Shown here: piece by piece, positions 34,867 through 44,616 of the stretch | Position numbering within the stretch: the first letter of the stretch is position 1 | Layout: every line of letters starts with the position of its first letter | Assembly: GCA_014238335.1 (NCBI GenBank) | Contig: JABABI010000006.1 | Location: 77,246-141,245 of the forward strand | DNA: 64,000 nucleotides | Reading direction: 5' to 3' | From: Fuerstiella sp. | GTDB taxonomy: Bacteria > Planctomycetota > Planctomycetia > Planctomycetales > Planctomycetaceae | Made by a program: the position numbers and the translations under genes | Notes under the pieces: model-generated | Database searches by the model: none | Seen by the model: only the letters and a program-made list of their open reading frames with translations | Told to the model about the DNA's origin: nothing

Positions 34867-35982
34867 TTACGGACACGAATAGAACGCCACCTTGTCGCGA
34901 TCCAACGCGATGCCGTGACCATGTCGATCCGGCGCGATCGCGAAACCAGCTTCGAAACGAATGGGCTCGACGGCAATATCGTTCCACACCAGGTCCGAAA
35001 ACTCCAGGCAAAGACACTCGGGCAGACTGGCCGCAAGATGAACGCCCAGTTCCAGGACGGTATTGCCCAGCGATACCGGTACGCCATAATCAGCAGCAAG
35101 CCACGCCGCGGCTCGAGTCGCGCTGACGGAATCGTGGACGTTCAGGACGTCAACCGCGTTGTGTTCCAGCAGTCGCCGCTTGCCGGAATAGTCAAGATAC
35201 TCGCCGGTGTTCACACGGGTGAATGAAAGTTCGGCACATAATCGGGCGTAGCCTTCATAATCTTCCCGCGTGATGGGGTCTTCAATCCAGAAGATCTCGT
35301 GGCCTGCGTCGCGATAGGCGTTCAGGCGAATCAACGTTTCCTTAACGGACCATGCCTCATTGGCGTCAACCATCACTCGAACGTCGTCGCCCATTTCTTC
35401 TTTGACAATTGCAAGTCGACGCAGATCCCATGCAAGATCAGGAGCACCGACTTTTGTCTTGACCGACGCAGTAAAGCCCAACTCGCGAAACCGTTTCAGT
35501 TTCAGTCGAAACTCTGCGTCGTCCAGACGAAAGTCCAGCGTGCTTCCATACGCCGGGACGCGCGGGTTGTCGCCGCCGAGCACATGGTAGAGGGGCTGTT
35601 GCTGCTGCTTGCCGACCAGGTCCCAGAGCGCTGTCTCGACCGCTGGCGTCCTGGGCCCCGTGCCCACATTGCCGCCACGAGGCCGAGTAATTCGTTGGGC
35701 CAATCCGAGTGGTGAACCACCGAGAAGATTCGGCCAGACAGCGTATTCAAATTGCGTCCTCAGATCCGCCGGATTCGCAATTGGCATCCCCTGTTGAATC
35801 TGAAACCCCACGCCCGAGTGACCTTCGTCGGTATGCAGTTCAACAATCGTCATCCAGTGATCAACAAACCGAACCTGCGAATCGCCGATCGGTTCGCGTA
35901 ACGGAAGATGGAGTCGGTGGAGTGTATAGTCGGTGATCTTCACGCAAGGTCCTTGTTGTCGCATTCTGTCAAAAGTAAACAA
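34867..35982 (-). CDS. Mandelate racemase/muconate lactonizing enzyme family protein
   Basis: A 371-aa enolase-superfamily enzyme that would abstract a proton alpha to a carboxylate, as in sugar-acid dehydratases or racemases. The catalytic Lys pair is in SVKTKVG (Lys175, Lys177). Metal ligands are Asp206 (VDANEAW), Glu234 (IEDP) and Glu261 (TGEYL). His283 (NVHDS) sits where the second base is expected. Numbering is from ATG 35982; ATG 35964 and GTG 35943 are other possible starts. Its beginning overlaps the end of the upstream Nramp-related gene by 14 bases, so both are on one transcript. Substrate specificity cannot be read from the sequence. Confidence 0.9.
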   Translation of the reverse strand: MFTFDRMRQQGPCVKITDYTLHRLHLPLREPIGDSQVRFVDHWMTIVELHTDEGHSGVGFQIQQGMPIANPADLRTQFEYAVWPNLLGGSPLGLAQRITRPRGGNVGTGPRTPAVETALWDLVGKQQQQPLYHVLGGDNPRVPAYGSTLDFRLDDAEFRLKLKRFRELGFTASVKTKVGAPDLAWDLRRLAIVKEEMGDDVRVMVDANEAWSVKETLIRLNAYRDAGHEIFWIEDPITREDYEGYARLCAELSFTRVNTGEYLDYSGKRRLLEHNAVDVLNVHDSVSATRAAAWLAADYGVPVSLGNTVLELGVHLAASLPECLCLEFSDLVWNDIAVEPIRFEAGFAIAPDRHGHGIALDRDKVAFYSCP

Positions 35983-37417
35983 GCAGAGACTGCACGCCGA
36001 GTCCCGTCATTACGATTCCGGCCATCATCGTTGTGACCCACAGCAACCGGTTCATTCTCAACGCTGTTGGCAGCCTCACATAGTCCGTCCACAACATGGC
36101 GAAGCACCACAATCCGCACAGCGTCGCACCCCCGATGACCGCACCAAACGTCATCCGACTCAAAACGTCTCCCGCGATCTGCTTCGGCAACCAGACCATG
36201 ACCATGCCACCGCCGAAACAGTAGGCGACGGTCAGCCTGCGCCACGTCGGCACGTGTTTGTCCGTCGTCCAGTTCGGAACCAGAGCCCGTGCGCTCTCGA
36301 CGACCGTATAGCGATAAATCTCGAAAGCGCCATACAGTGTGCCAATGAAAGCCAGAAACACACCTCCACGATACAGCCAGAAAAGCTGTGGGTGCAGCCG
36401 TGTGAGAAACGATTCCTGTTCGGTCAGCAGCGTACTGTTGTCAGGAATTCTATGTTCCGTATGCAACAGCAGTGCCCCCAGCACGGCAAACAGCAGCGTA
36501 ACAAAGATCACGGCCGTGAACGAAATCGCGGTGTCGATCAGCGCGGCCCGCGTCCATACTCGGGCTCGAAGAACCTGATCATCGTCGAGCAGCTCAAGCT
36601 GCTGCCGGGAAACCACGGCGTTGCCGGCCCGGCCCCACTTTTTTTCCCGAATCATCCCGATGTATCCAACGTAGTCATACGTCCCGCCGCCCACGGCGCT
36701 CAGGTACAGAGCGACCTCCAGCCAGGGACTGCGGCCGGAAAATGTTTCTGCATAGTTCGTTTCCACCCAGGGCTGGTAGTCGGGTACAAGCGGAACCAGC
36801 AGACCGGATAAAACATCAACAACGCTGGGCTGACAGGCGACGACGGAGACCACAGCACAAATGACGATCAACCCGAGCACAATCGCTGAAACGCGTTCCA
36901 GTGTCTGCAGTGTCGAACTGATCGCCAGCACAACACAGATCGTCAGGACGATACCACCCCAGAAATTCTCCCAGAATTCAAACCCGCCAAATGGTCCCAC
37001 CGAAACATCACTCATCGACAGCCCTGTCAACTCACGAAGATAGCCTCCGAGGATCTCTGAAATACTCGAAAACGCGATCGGCATCACGAGTACAGTCGGC
37101 AACGCGATCAGCAGCGGAAACCAGAGCGGAGGACCGGGAATCGCCTTCCAACTAACCATCGGATGCTCGCCGGTCAGCGTCAGGTGACGCGCCGCGACAT
37201 AGACCTGAATGCCCTTGAATACACCCGCCAACAGGAAACACCACAACATCTGATAGCCGAACACCGCTCCGCTCCGCGAGGCCCACACCAATTCTCCGCT
37301 TCCAATCGTGACCGACGCGATGATCAGGCCAGGGCCCACAAATGTGAAGGCGTTACGCACGCTGAGTGATGTCAAGTGTGCCGGCGGTTCCGGGAACAGA
37401 TCGGTAGAATGGCTCAA
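35969..37417 (-). CDS. Nramp-related transporter lacking the DPGN motif
   Basis: A 482-aa membrane protein with about 11-12 hydrophobic segments. TM1 reads FVGPGLIIASVTIGSGELVW, like Nramp in GPG but with IGSGE where Nramp metal transporters have DPGN. TM6-type residues (usually A-M-P-H) are not recognised; the helix has ALLLHTEHRI nearby. This fits the non-canonical Nramp-related branch rather than a Mn/Fe transporter. The substrate may be another ion or an organic acid; the linked mandelate-racemase-like gene suggests the latter (inference). It is 173 bp from the DUF1501 gene on the same strand. Confidence 0.8.
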   Translation of the reverse strand: MSHSTDLFPEPPAHLTSLSVRNAFTFVGPGLIIASVTIGSGELVWASRSGAVFGYQMLWCFLLAGVFKGIQVYVAARHLTLTGEHPMVSWKAIPGPPLWFPLLIALPTVLVMPIAFSSISEILGGYLRELTGLSMSDVSVGPFGGFEFWENFWGGIVLTICVVLAISSTLQTLERVSAIVLGLIVICAVVSVVACQPSVVDVLSGLLVPLVPDYQPWVETNYAETFSGRSPWLEVALYLSAVGGGTYDYVGYIGMIREKKWGRAGNAVVSRQQLELLDDDQVLRARVWTRAALIDTAISFTAVIFVTLLFAVLGALLLHTEHRIPDNSTLLTEQESFLTRLHPQLFWLYRGGVFLAFIGTLYGAFEIYRYTVVESARALVPNWTTDKHVPTWRRLTVAYCFGGGMVMVWLPKQIAGDVLSRMTFGAVIGGATLCGLWCFAMLWTDYVRLPTALRMNRLLWVTTMMAGIVMTGLGVQSLLVYF

Positions 37418-37590
37418 AATCTCGCCTCACATGGCCTGTGGCGGCAGCCTGCATAAATATGACGACGAAAGCTGAAGACGTGTGTGATGCTTATGCACAG
37501 AGCCATTGCCGGCAGAGTGTGATTGTCAGCAGGCGAGCAACGACGCAGACAAGTGTCCGGTCGAGTGACCAGGCAGTGCATCGGATCAAC

Positions 37591-38940
37591 CTATACCAGT
37601 TCGGGCAGTGGACGAAATTGCGGATCCAACAAATAGCGAGGACGGCCGTTGAGATCCGTGACTGTGGCATGGTCGGTATCAATACCGAGGTTTCGATAGA
37701 GAGTGGCAAAGACTTCCTGGAAGTGGACGGGCCGGTCAATGGGTTCTTCGGCATAACGATTCGTCGTGCCGATCACCTGACCGACCGGCATTCCACCGCC
37801 AGCCAGCAGAGCGAACGTGTTTCTGGTCCAGTGGTCTCGACCAGCGTTGGCATTTATCTTGGGTGTACGGCCGAATTCGCCCCAGACTACAACCGTCACA
37901 TCGTCCTGCAGTCCGTGACGATAAAGATCATCAATGAGCGCCGATAGACCCTGATCCAGCAGTGGAATAACTTTTCGTCCGTGGACGAAGTTCCCACTGT
38001 GCCAGTCGAAGTCCGCGAACGTCGCCGATACGCAGCGGGCACCGGCCTGCACAAGTCTTCGAGCCAGCAGGAATTTGGACATAATGGCCTTGTATCCTTT
38101 GGAACTGTACGGCAGCGCATGGGGGTCGTCGGTGCCGTAGCTGGCGCGAATCGCAGGATCCTCCTTTTCCAGATCCAGCGCATCGGCCAGTCGACTGGAT
38201 GTCAACACGTTAAGAGCCTGTTCGGTGAACGGGTCCAGTGATGCTGATGCGCGCTGACGTTCAACGTTTCTTCGAAACTGATCGAATGTAGTCAGCAGCT
38301 CTCGCCGATGGCCGAGTCGATCCACGGTGATGCCGTTCAGAGTCATGCTGGATTTCGATTCGCCCTGCGGCTGGAACGGCTGATGAGCTGCGCCCAGAAA
38401 TCCAGCCCCCGGATGATTGTACGGAAGATGCTCCATCTTCATGAACAGATCGATGCCGGCAGGTACGGCGGGGTGCACGGGCCCCTGAAGTTTCGAAACG
38501 ACGGCTTCGAAACAGGGCAGACCGCCCTGCGGCTGGCTCGCGAATCGTTGCCCGGTCACACATTGAAATGAGGAATGACGGCCGTCAGAACCGACCACCG
38601 TGCGAACGGTCACCAGACGGTCCATGCGTTTGGCCAGCCCCGGCATCAGTTCGCTGATCTGCACGCCTGGCAGGCTGGTTTCGATCGGCTCAAATTCGCT
38701 CCGGATATCGGCCGGAGCATGGGGCTTCAGATCAATCATGTCCTGATGCGGCGGTCCGCCGGTCAGGTAGATCATGATGACCGCCTTGTGCTTGTTTAGT
38801 TGCTTCGGCGAAGCCGCTTCCGCCTGCAGCAACTGAGGCAACGACAGGCCGCCCATGGCCAGACCACCGATCTGCAGCATGGATCGCCGCGAAAGGCCGT
38901 CGCACTGATGGAATGATGAATTCCCGAGAATGTCTAACAT
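37591..38940 (-). CDS. DUF1501 protein without an adjacent PSD1 gene
   Basis: A 449-aa protein from ATG 38940; the frame is open to 39045 but that part has no signal. The start gives a Tat-like signal (LSRRSMLQIGGLAMGGLSLP). IMIYLTGGPPHQDMIDLKPH, LLARRLVQAGARCVSATFAD and VVWGEFGRTPKINANAGRDH define DUF1501. It ends TDLNGRPRYLLDPQF. A PSD1/DUF1549 partner, usual for the family, is absent from both sides here: an M81 peptidase lies upstream, divergently, and the Nramp-related gene lies downstream. Confidence 0.92.
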   Translation of the reverse strand: MLDILGNSSFHQCDGLSRRSMLQIGGLAMGGLSLPQLLQAEAASPKQLNKHKAVIMIYLTGGPPHQDMIDLKPHAPADIRSEFEPIETSLPGVQISELMPGLAKRMDRLVTVRTVVGSDGRHSSFQCVTGQRFASQPQGGLPCFEAVVSKLQGPVHPAVPAGIDLFMKMEHLPYNHPGAGFLGAAHQPFQPQGESKSSMTLNGITVDRLGHRRELLTTFDQFRRNVERQRASASLDPFTEQALNVLTSSRLADALDLEKEDPAIRASYGTDDPHALPYSSKGYKAIMSKFLLARRLVQAGARCVSATFADFDWHSGNFVHGRKVIPLLDQGLSALIDDLYRHGLQDDVTVVVWGEFGRTPKINANAGRDHWTRNTFALLAGGGMPVGQVIGTTNRYAEEPIDRPVHFQEVFATLYRNLGIDTDHATVTDLNGRPRYLLDPQFRPLPELV

Positions 38941-39173
38941 CCGAAAATACCTCGCCTGCTCGGAGTCAACTGTTGTGTCACTAGTATGACATCCCCGGGG
39001 GAATGTTGGAATCGTGATGTGTGCAGATAGCAGCGGTGTAAGCATTTTACTCTATCAGATGTGACGACACAAACCCTTGAGGTAGGTATCCTTTCCCCCG
39101 CTGCTGCGCACCGCGGGCCTGCGGACTCTGTTCTGATACAACTTTGATCACTGCCACGCGCACCAGCCACGAA

Positions 39174-40703
39174 ATGAGAACCGTGACGACTACGCAGACG
39201 ACAATCGACTCTCCCCGAATCGCCATCGGCGGAATAATGACCGAGTGCAATCACTTCGGTGGTCTGCCAATTGACATCGCCAGCTACGAAGCGGCGACGT
39301 TACTGCGTGGCGACGAGGTCCTGCAGCAGACCACGAGTGTGGTCGGCGGCATGCTGAACATTCTCCGCGAGCGGGGAGTCGAGCCTGTGCCGTTGATCTT
39401 TGCATCGGTGTGCTCGGCAGGACCGATGACCCGGAAGTGTTATCACCAGCTTAAAGACGAATGGTCCGAACGGCTGCAACGGGCCCTTCCGGTCGATGGC
39501 GTGTTATTGCCGCTGCATGGTTCGGCTCTCGTCGACGGCCTGGACGATCCTGAAGGCGATATAATCCAGACCGCACGCGAACTGGTTGGAAATGACATCC
39601 CGGTTGTGGTCACGCTCGACCTGCACGCCCATGTCACTCAGCAGATGGTGCAGTACGCCGACATGCTGGTGGCCTGGGAGACGTATCCGCATCATGATCA
39701 ATACACGACAGGCCAGCGTGCGACTCGATTGCTGTTCGAGATGCTCGCCGACAGATGCCGACCGACTATGGCAATGGGCAAAGTCCCGGTCATCACCAGC
39801 GCGATCCATGGCTCCACGAACGATGATGACCCTTTTGCTGATTTGATGCGATATGCGAAATCGCTTGAACAACGGGACCGTGTGCTGTCGACAAGTCTGT
39901 TTCTGATCCATCCGTACATGGATTGCGAAAACATGGGCAGTGGCGCAATTGTCATCACTGACAACGACGCTCAGCTGGCCGAAACCCTGGCTGGCGAAAT
40001 TGCTCGACGCTATTGGGATCGGCGGCACGATCTGGAGCCGGAAATGTTCACCCCGGTCGTAGCCATCAGGAAAGGCTTGCAGGTCGACGGCGGTCCTGTG
40101 GTCCTGGTGGAGGCGGCTGACTGTTGCGGCGGTGGTGCTGCCGGCGACAGCATAGCTGCACTGTCGGCTCTTGTTGATGGCGGTGTCGACGTTCCGTCAA
40201 TCGTGCCCGTTGTTGATCCGGAAGCAGCGGCGACGTGTCACGCGGCAGGCGAGGGAGCAGAACTTTCGATCACTCTCGGCCATAAGCTGGATCCACGCTG
40301 GGGTTCGAGTCGCCTGTTCACCGGCAAAGTGGAACGCCTGAGTGATGGCCACTTCGTTTTCACGGGCGGACAGTGGGACGGTCACGACGAGCACATGGGG
40401 CCGACGGCGGTTTTCAGCGTCGGATCCGTACGTGTGGTCATCATGAGCCGTGCCACCTACGACTGGACTGACGAGCAGATTCGGACGGTCGGTCTGGACC
40501 CGGCACAGGCCAGGTTCATCGTCGCCAAGAACCCAATGAACTATCGGCTCGCCTACGGAGATATTGCCAAAGGCGTTTTTGTGCTCGACACACCGGGGCC
40601 CACTCCGGCAACGCTGAAACATGTCCACTTCAGCAAGCTGCGTCGGCCCTACTTTCCGGCAGACATCGATGTTCCGGGACTGCAGCCGACAATCCTGAAG
40701 TGA
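39174..40703 (+). CDS. M81-family metallopeptidase (MlrC/microcystinase C-like)
   Basis: A 509-aa zinc peptidase. ATG 39174 is chosen over TTG 39144, whose extra residues do not match the family. The MlrC N-domain begins PRIAIGGIMTECNHFGG. Zinc-ligand regions are LPLHGSALV, VVTLDLHAHVT and AWETYPHHDQYTTG, all typical. A C-terminal MlrC_C domain starts about residue 290 (VVLVEAADCCGGGAAGDS). MlrC cleaves linear microcystin in sphingomonads; broad members act on small peptides, so degradation of a cyanobacterial toxin is only one option. No mlrA, mlrB or mlrD gene is in the window. Confidence 0.9.
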   Translation: MRTVTTTQTTIDSPRIAIGGIMTECNHFGGLPIDIASYEAATLLRGDEVLQQTTSVVGGMLNILRERGVEPVPLIFASVCSAGPMTRKCYHQLKDEWSERLQRALPVDGVLLPLHGSALVDGLDDPEGDIIQTARELVGNDIPVVVTLDLHAHVTQQMVQYADMLVAWETYPHHDQYTTGQRATRLLFEMLADRCRPTMAMGKVPVITSAIHGSTNDDDPFADLMRYAKSLEQRDRVLSTSLFLIHPYMDCENMGSGAIVITDNDAQLAETLAGEIARRYWDRRHDLEPEMFTPVVAIRKGLQVDGGPVVLVEAADCCGGGAAGDSIAALSALVDGGVDVPSIVPVVDPEAAATCHAAGEGAELSITLGHKLDPRWGSSRLFTGKVERLSDGHFVFTGGQWDGHDEHMGPTAVFSVGSVRVVIMSRATYDWTDEQIRTVGLDPAQARFIVAKNPMNYRLAYGDIAKGVFVLDTPGPTPATLKHVHFSKLRRPYFPADIDVPGLQPTILK

Positions 40704-40833
40704 CGACCATTGCAGGCACTGGTGTAACGTGGAGTCCAAACCGGTATACCTCGAATGCCTCGTCCGCCGGCATTCGTCGAACCCTGTAAACTCGTCCGAC
40801 CTGGCCCGTCAAACATGCTCAGCTCCTGCAGAC

Positions 40834-42690
40834 TCAGTCAAAAGACTGATCGCGGCGCTGCAGCAAGTCCGGAAGTCGGAGCATCAGAAAGGTACGCAGA
40901 ATCACAACGAGCCCTCCATAAACCATGAAGTGAAAGACAACAACGAAGACATCGCTGTCCGGTACCCAGTTGTTTCTGTACAGCTCGTGGCGGTCATGGA
41001 ATTCGTTCATGCCCGTGGGAATCAGCGGACTCATGAAATACCACAATGGAAAATGGTTCGGGGTCATATCGATTGACATCAGGATCAACGCCCCCAAAAG
41101 AAGGGGAATCAGACACAGTACGAGTATGCTGACGAGACTGCCGATCATCGCCTTCATCTGAGAATTCAGTTTCAGTCCCAGGGCCAGAGCGACCCATTTG
41201 GCCAGGTGCATGTATATAAAGGCGTTGCCCACGGCACACATCGTGTACAACGTCGATGCACAGATCCAATGGATGGTTCCCACGTGAGCGGTGGACGAAG
41301 AACGATATTGGTAATTCGGCCCCGACATATAAGCTTGTGTCAGCGTGCAACTTCGAACCGTCGTATAGAAGACATTAAAGAAGCAGGTGCCCAGCACGGG
41401 AATCAACAGAAGCAGAATCAGACGATTGACTCCCGATCGTTTTTGCTTCAGGATCTCGAAACTGTTCAGTGGGGTCGCCAGTAGCACCTCCAGGGTTTGT
41501 TGTTCTCGTTCCCTGCCAAACAGACGACACGTCTGACTCAGCACCAGCAGGACGGCAACAATCAGAAACACAAAGCTAAACAATGAACAGCAGTCAGCCG
41601 CCGCTCCGCTTGAGTTTTCTTCCAGCACCCACCACTGCAGCAGAAAAAATCCAGCCGAAAAAAGCAGCAGCGTTCTGGGCCGATTCAGACTCTTTCGGCG
41701 TTTCTCTCGCCATTCAATGGGCTTAAGATCAGCCAGACCTGTGGAACTGCATTCGACTGGCAGAGAGTCGGCTTCGGTCAACCGGCACGCAACCTCATCG
41801 CCCACTTTGCTGCCACGAAATCGACTTGTGACGGGCCCAATGGCGAATGCCTGCAGCCGCAGCCATTGCCGCTCCAGCGAATGTGCTGTGCCGTAACTGA
41901 ACCAGACAACACCAAACCGAGCGGCCACGGCGAACAACAGTGTCACCATCAGCTGTGGGACGGTCAGGATAGCGATTTCAGGCCAGGACTGTGTATTTTC
42001 AACCAGCATGGCCAGCTGATAACCGGGGAAGAACAGAAATTCCTCACCGCTTCTTGACGACAGAAAGTCAGGCGAAGGCAGAATGTGTGCCTCCACAAGA
42101 ATCGGCCAGGTAAAGTAGAGTGCTGCAAGAATCAGGTAGGTTGCCCAGAATGCGGCGATGCTGGTTTCCAGTACTGCAGAGCAGAAGACAGCGACGGCAG
42201 TGATCTGAAAAATCGTGAACAGCAGAATCATCAGGCCAAGGGATGTGTCGTAAAACGATATTCCGCCGAACAGATATGAAATACCAAACAGCGGGGCCGC
42301 AACAATGACCAGCGAAAGCAGCGGCAGCATTCGTGAGCAGATTTTTTCCAGCACAATACCCAGAGGGGTTAAGCGGGAAATCAGCAACAGGCCCAACGTC
42401 TGCTTTTCCTTTTCTGACGTAATCGCAGCACAGGCCATCGCCGGTGCCAGTACGTAAATCGTCACCATCAGCGTAATAAACAGGACCGCTGACATGTCGC
42501 GTCCCTGCCCGAGCATCCACATCAGGTTCACAGCACGGCTGTTGAGCTCTGCGTAGAAGGTCAGAAACACCAGCGCGAAAGCAAGCAGGCAAATACAACG
42601 CAGCACATACGTGCGCTTGCGCTGGGCCAATTCAATCAATTCTCGCTTCAGAAGCGGCAGTTCAAGAACTGAGCGAAACCTGACAAACAT
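40834..42690 (-). CDS. ABC-2-type transporter permease
   Basis: A 618-aa integral membrane protein with about 12 hydrophobic segments, from ATG 42690. MFVRFRSVLELPLLKRELIE and ITSEKEKQTLGLLLISRLTP are typical of ABC-2 permeases of the GldF/NatB type. A second half (FGREREQQTLEVLLATPLNS) repeats the E-x-x-QTL-LL-TPL pattern, so two permease halves seem fused. No ATP-binding protein lies beside it, so the partner must be elsewhere. The substrate is unknown. The frame is open to 42786, but that extension lacks a signal. Confidence 0.82.
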   Translation of the reverse strand: MFVRFRSVLELPLLKRELIELAQRKRTYVLRCICLLAFALVFLTFYAELNSRAVNLMWMLGQGRDMSAVLFITLMVTIYVLAPAMACAAITSEKEKQTLGLLLISRLTPLGIVLEKICSRMLPLLSLVIVAAPLFGISYLFGGISFYDTSLGLMILLFTIFQITAVAVFCSAVLETSIAAFWATYLILAALYFTWPILVEAHILPSPDFLSSRSGEEFLFFPGYQLAMLVENTQSWPEIAILTVPQLMVTLLFAVAARFGVVWFSYGTAHSLERQWLRLQAFAIGPVTSRFRGSKVGDEVACRLTEADSLPVECSSTGLADLKPIEWREKRRKSLNRPRTLLLFSAGFFLLQWWVLEENSSGAAADCCSLFSFVFLIVAVLLVLSQTCRLFGREREQQTLEVLLATPLNSFEILKQKRSGVNRLILLLLIPVLGTCFFNVFYTTVRSCTLTQAYMSGPNYQYRSSSTAHVGTIHWICASTLYTMCAVGNAFIYMHLAKWVALALGLKLNSQMKAMIGSLVSILVLCLIPLLLGALILMSIDMTPNHFPLWYFMSPLIPTGMNEFHDRHELYRNNWVPDSDVFVVVFHFMVYGGLVVILRTFLMLRLPDLLQRRDQSFD

Positions 42691-43104
42691 TCGTGCGTAT
42701 ATTAAAGGGGCAGTTTGGCTGGATGCGAATACGACTGTGGGCAAAGATACACGGAAGTGTCGTTTCTGTCTGGAAGAAGTCAACATCGCAGATAATTCCG
42801 CAAGTTACCCGTTCGCCGAGCAGTTTGCGCAAGTTCCGGATGACAGGTCGTCCGAGTTTGGGGCTGGTGCCTGACCTGGTTAGTGCGAAATTCTATTCAT
42901 TTGTTTGCTGCTGCGCGACAGCTTCTTACGTTCGAACAGATCAGTCCCGATAAGCGAAGTATTGGCCGAGTCAGGTTCTGCGTCGCCACTCTGGCATCGC
43001 AGCAGACTCTGCGAATTGCTAAACTGGTCCCCTATCGCACATAAGATGGACGCCGCAGAAAACGTCGGCAATCTTACCGCGGTAGAAATGCCGGAGCCTG
43101 AGGA
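42691..43104. other. Divergent gap, nothing recognised
   Basis: About 410 bases between the ABC permease and the EAL-HDOD gene. Small frames are present but none looks coding. Promoters for both genes should be here; none was clear enough to list. Confidence 0.5.
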
Positions 43105-44319
43105 GTGTCGTCTATTTTTGTTGGCTGTCAGCCAATTTACAATTCTGACCTGGTGGTGCACGCATTTGAGCTGCTGTTTCGAGGCGGGGCGGGAAGCCAC
43201 GCCTCATTCACGGATGGCGATCATGCGACCGCAGCGGTGATCATAAACGTCTTCACAGAGATCGGTCTGGATAACATCGTTGGCGAATACCCGGCGTTCA
43301 TTAACGTCACGCGGAACTTTATTCTTAACCACCATGCGATGTCACTTCCGCGTGATCGAGTGGTGCTTGAAGTCCTTGAAGACATCCAGCCTGATCCGCA
43401 AATCATTGATGCCCTGCAGATGCTCTCGTCACAGGGATACACCATTGCACTAGACGACTTCGTCTACTCACGGCAGATGGAACCATTGATCGACATCGCT
43501 GATATCATCAAGGTCGAATTGCCTGCGATCGAGGACAGTGATCTGCCGCGACATGTTGAATTACTGAGACGAAGCAAAGCAAAATTGCTGGCCGAAAAAA
43601 TTGAAACGTATGAGCAGTTTGAATTCTGCCGCGAGTTGGGGTTCGATCTTTACCAGGGCTACTTCCTCAGCAAGCCGCGGATTGTCCGTGGCAAGTCGAC
43701 CTCAACCGGTAGCCTGACCGCGGTTAAGCTTGTGGGCCAGCTGTCCGACCCCGCGGTTGCTGTTGATGATTTGGTCAAGACGATGAGGACCGATCCTTCC
43801 CTGTGTTACAAGCTGATGAAGTACATCAATTCGGCCGCCGGCGGACATACACAACCCGTCGATTCGCTGTCCGCAGCAATCACATGCATCGGGCTGCGTC
43901 GCCTTCAATCCTTCACCATCCTTACGACGTTCGCGATGGGAACGGGGAGAAGACCGATTCAGCTGATCGTGACAACTCTGACACGCGGTCGCATGTGCGA
44001 ACTGCTTTCCATCGCACAAGGCAAAGGTCGGCCGGATATGTATTTCCTTGCCGGGCTTTTCTCCATGCTCGATGCCCTGCTTGACCAGCCGATGCAGCAA
44101 ATACTGAGTGCCGTTCCACTCGCGGAATCAATCAGCAGCGCAATCCTGGACTCTGAGGGGCCCCTGTCGGACATCCTGACATGCGTTCTCAACTACGAAA
44201 CAGGGAATTTCGATGCGGTCGACCTGCCGGATGTGGATGCAGACGGTATTCGTACCGCCTACTTAGAAGCGGTGAAGTGGGCCACGCGTTCAGCGACAAG
44301 CATTTCTCAGCAGGACTAG
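43105..44319 (+). CDS. EAL-HDOD signalling protein
   Basis: A 404-aa protein with an N-terminal EAL-type domain (about 1-190) and a C-terminal HDOD domain (about 200-395), the arrangement of YuxH/CdgJ-like proteins. HAFELLFRG stands in for E-x-L-x-R, LEVLED and ALDDF hold acidic ligands, IIKVEL has Glu where the catalytic Asp after Lys is usual, and LYQGYFLSKP is kept. The signature loop DDFGTGYSS is altered to DDFVYSRQ, so c-di-GMP hydrolysis is doubtful. HDOD residues include TAVKLVGQLSDPAVAVDDLV and LCYKLMKYINSAA. GTG 43105 follows a close GAGG; no in-frame ATG lies upstream. A broken response regulator gene is 297 bp downstream. Confidence 0.88.
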   Translation: MSSIFVGCQPIYNSDLVVHAFELLFRGGAGSHASFTDGDHATAAVIINVFTEIGLDNIVGEYPAFINVTRNFILNHHAMSLPRDRVVLEVLEDIQPDPQIIDALQMLSSQGYTIALDDFVYSRQMEPLIDIADIIKVELPAIEDSDLPRHVELLRRSKAKLLAEKIETYEQFEFCRELGFDLYQGYFLSKPRIVRGKSTSTGSLTAVKLVGQLSDPAVAVDDLVKTMRTDPSLCYKLMKYINSAAGGHTQPVDSLSAAITCIGLRRLQSFTILTTFAMGTGRRPIQLIVTTLTRGRMCELLSIAQGKGRPDMYFLAGLFSMLDALLDQPMQQILSAVPLAESISSAILDSEGPLSDILTCVLNYETGNFDAVDLPDVDADGIRTAYLEAVKWATRSATSISQQD

Positions 44320-44616
44320 GTTGCAACTTCGTCACAGCCGAGAACCGAAGCAATCCAGGCGGGAGGCTTGACTGTCGCGCATAATCACAAAGTCGCAGCA
44401 GAAGTCTTCGTGATGCGGTCAGGCAGTCATTGAGCGAGCACTCACCGTACGAACCATCGCCCCGTGCTGGCGGACAGGCGAGTTTGCTCAAATCAACGAC
44501 TTGCTAAAGATTCCGCCGTGGAAGTTCAGGCGATGCCGATAAAACGTATCTGTCTTGTGCGATACTTCAATCCATTGATTTGCATTCCAGCAGCCTCTGA
44601 GGAGACATGTTCCGCT

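Noticed and set aside
35933..36811. 292-aa open frame on the plus strand
   Set aside because: It is antisense to the Nramp-related gene, whose transmembrane pattern is clear; the frame is Arg/Gln/His-rich without motifs.
39174..40703. Microcystin degradation locus
   Set aside because: Only an MlrC-like gene is present; mlrA, mlrB and mlrD are absent, and M81 proteins are common outside toxin degradation.
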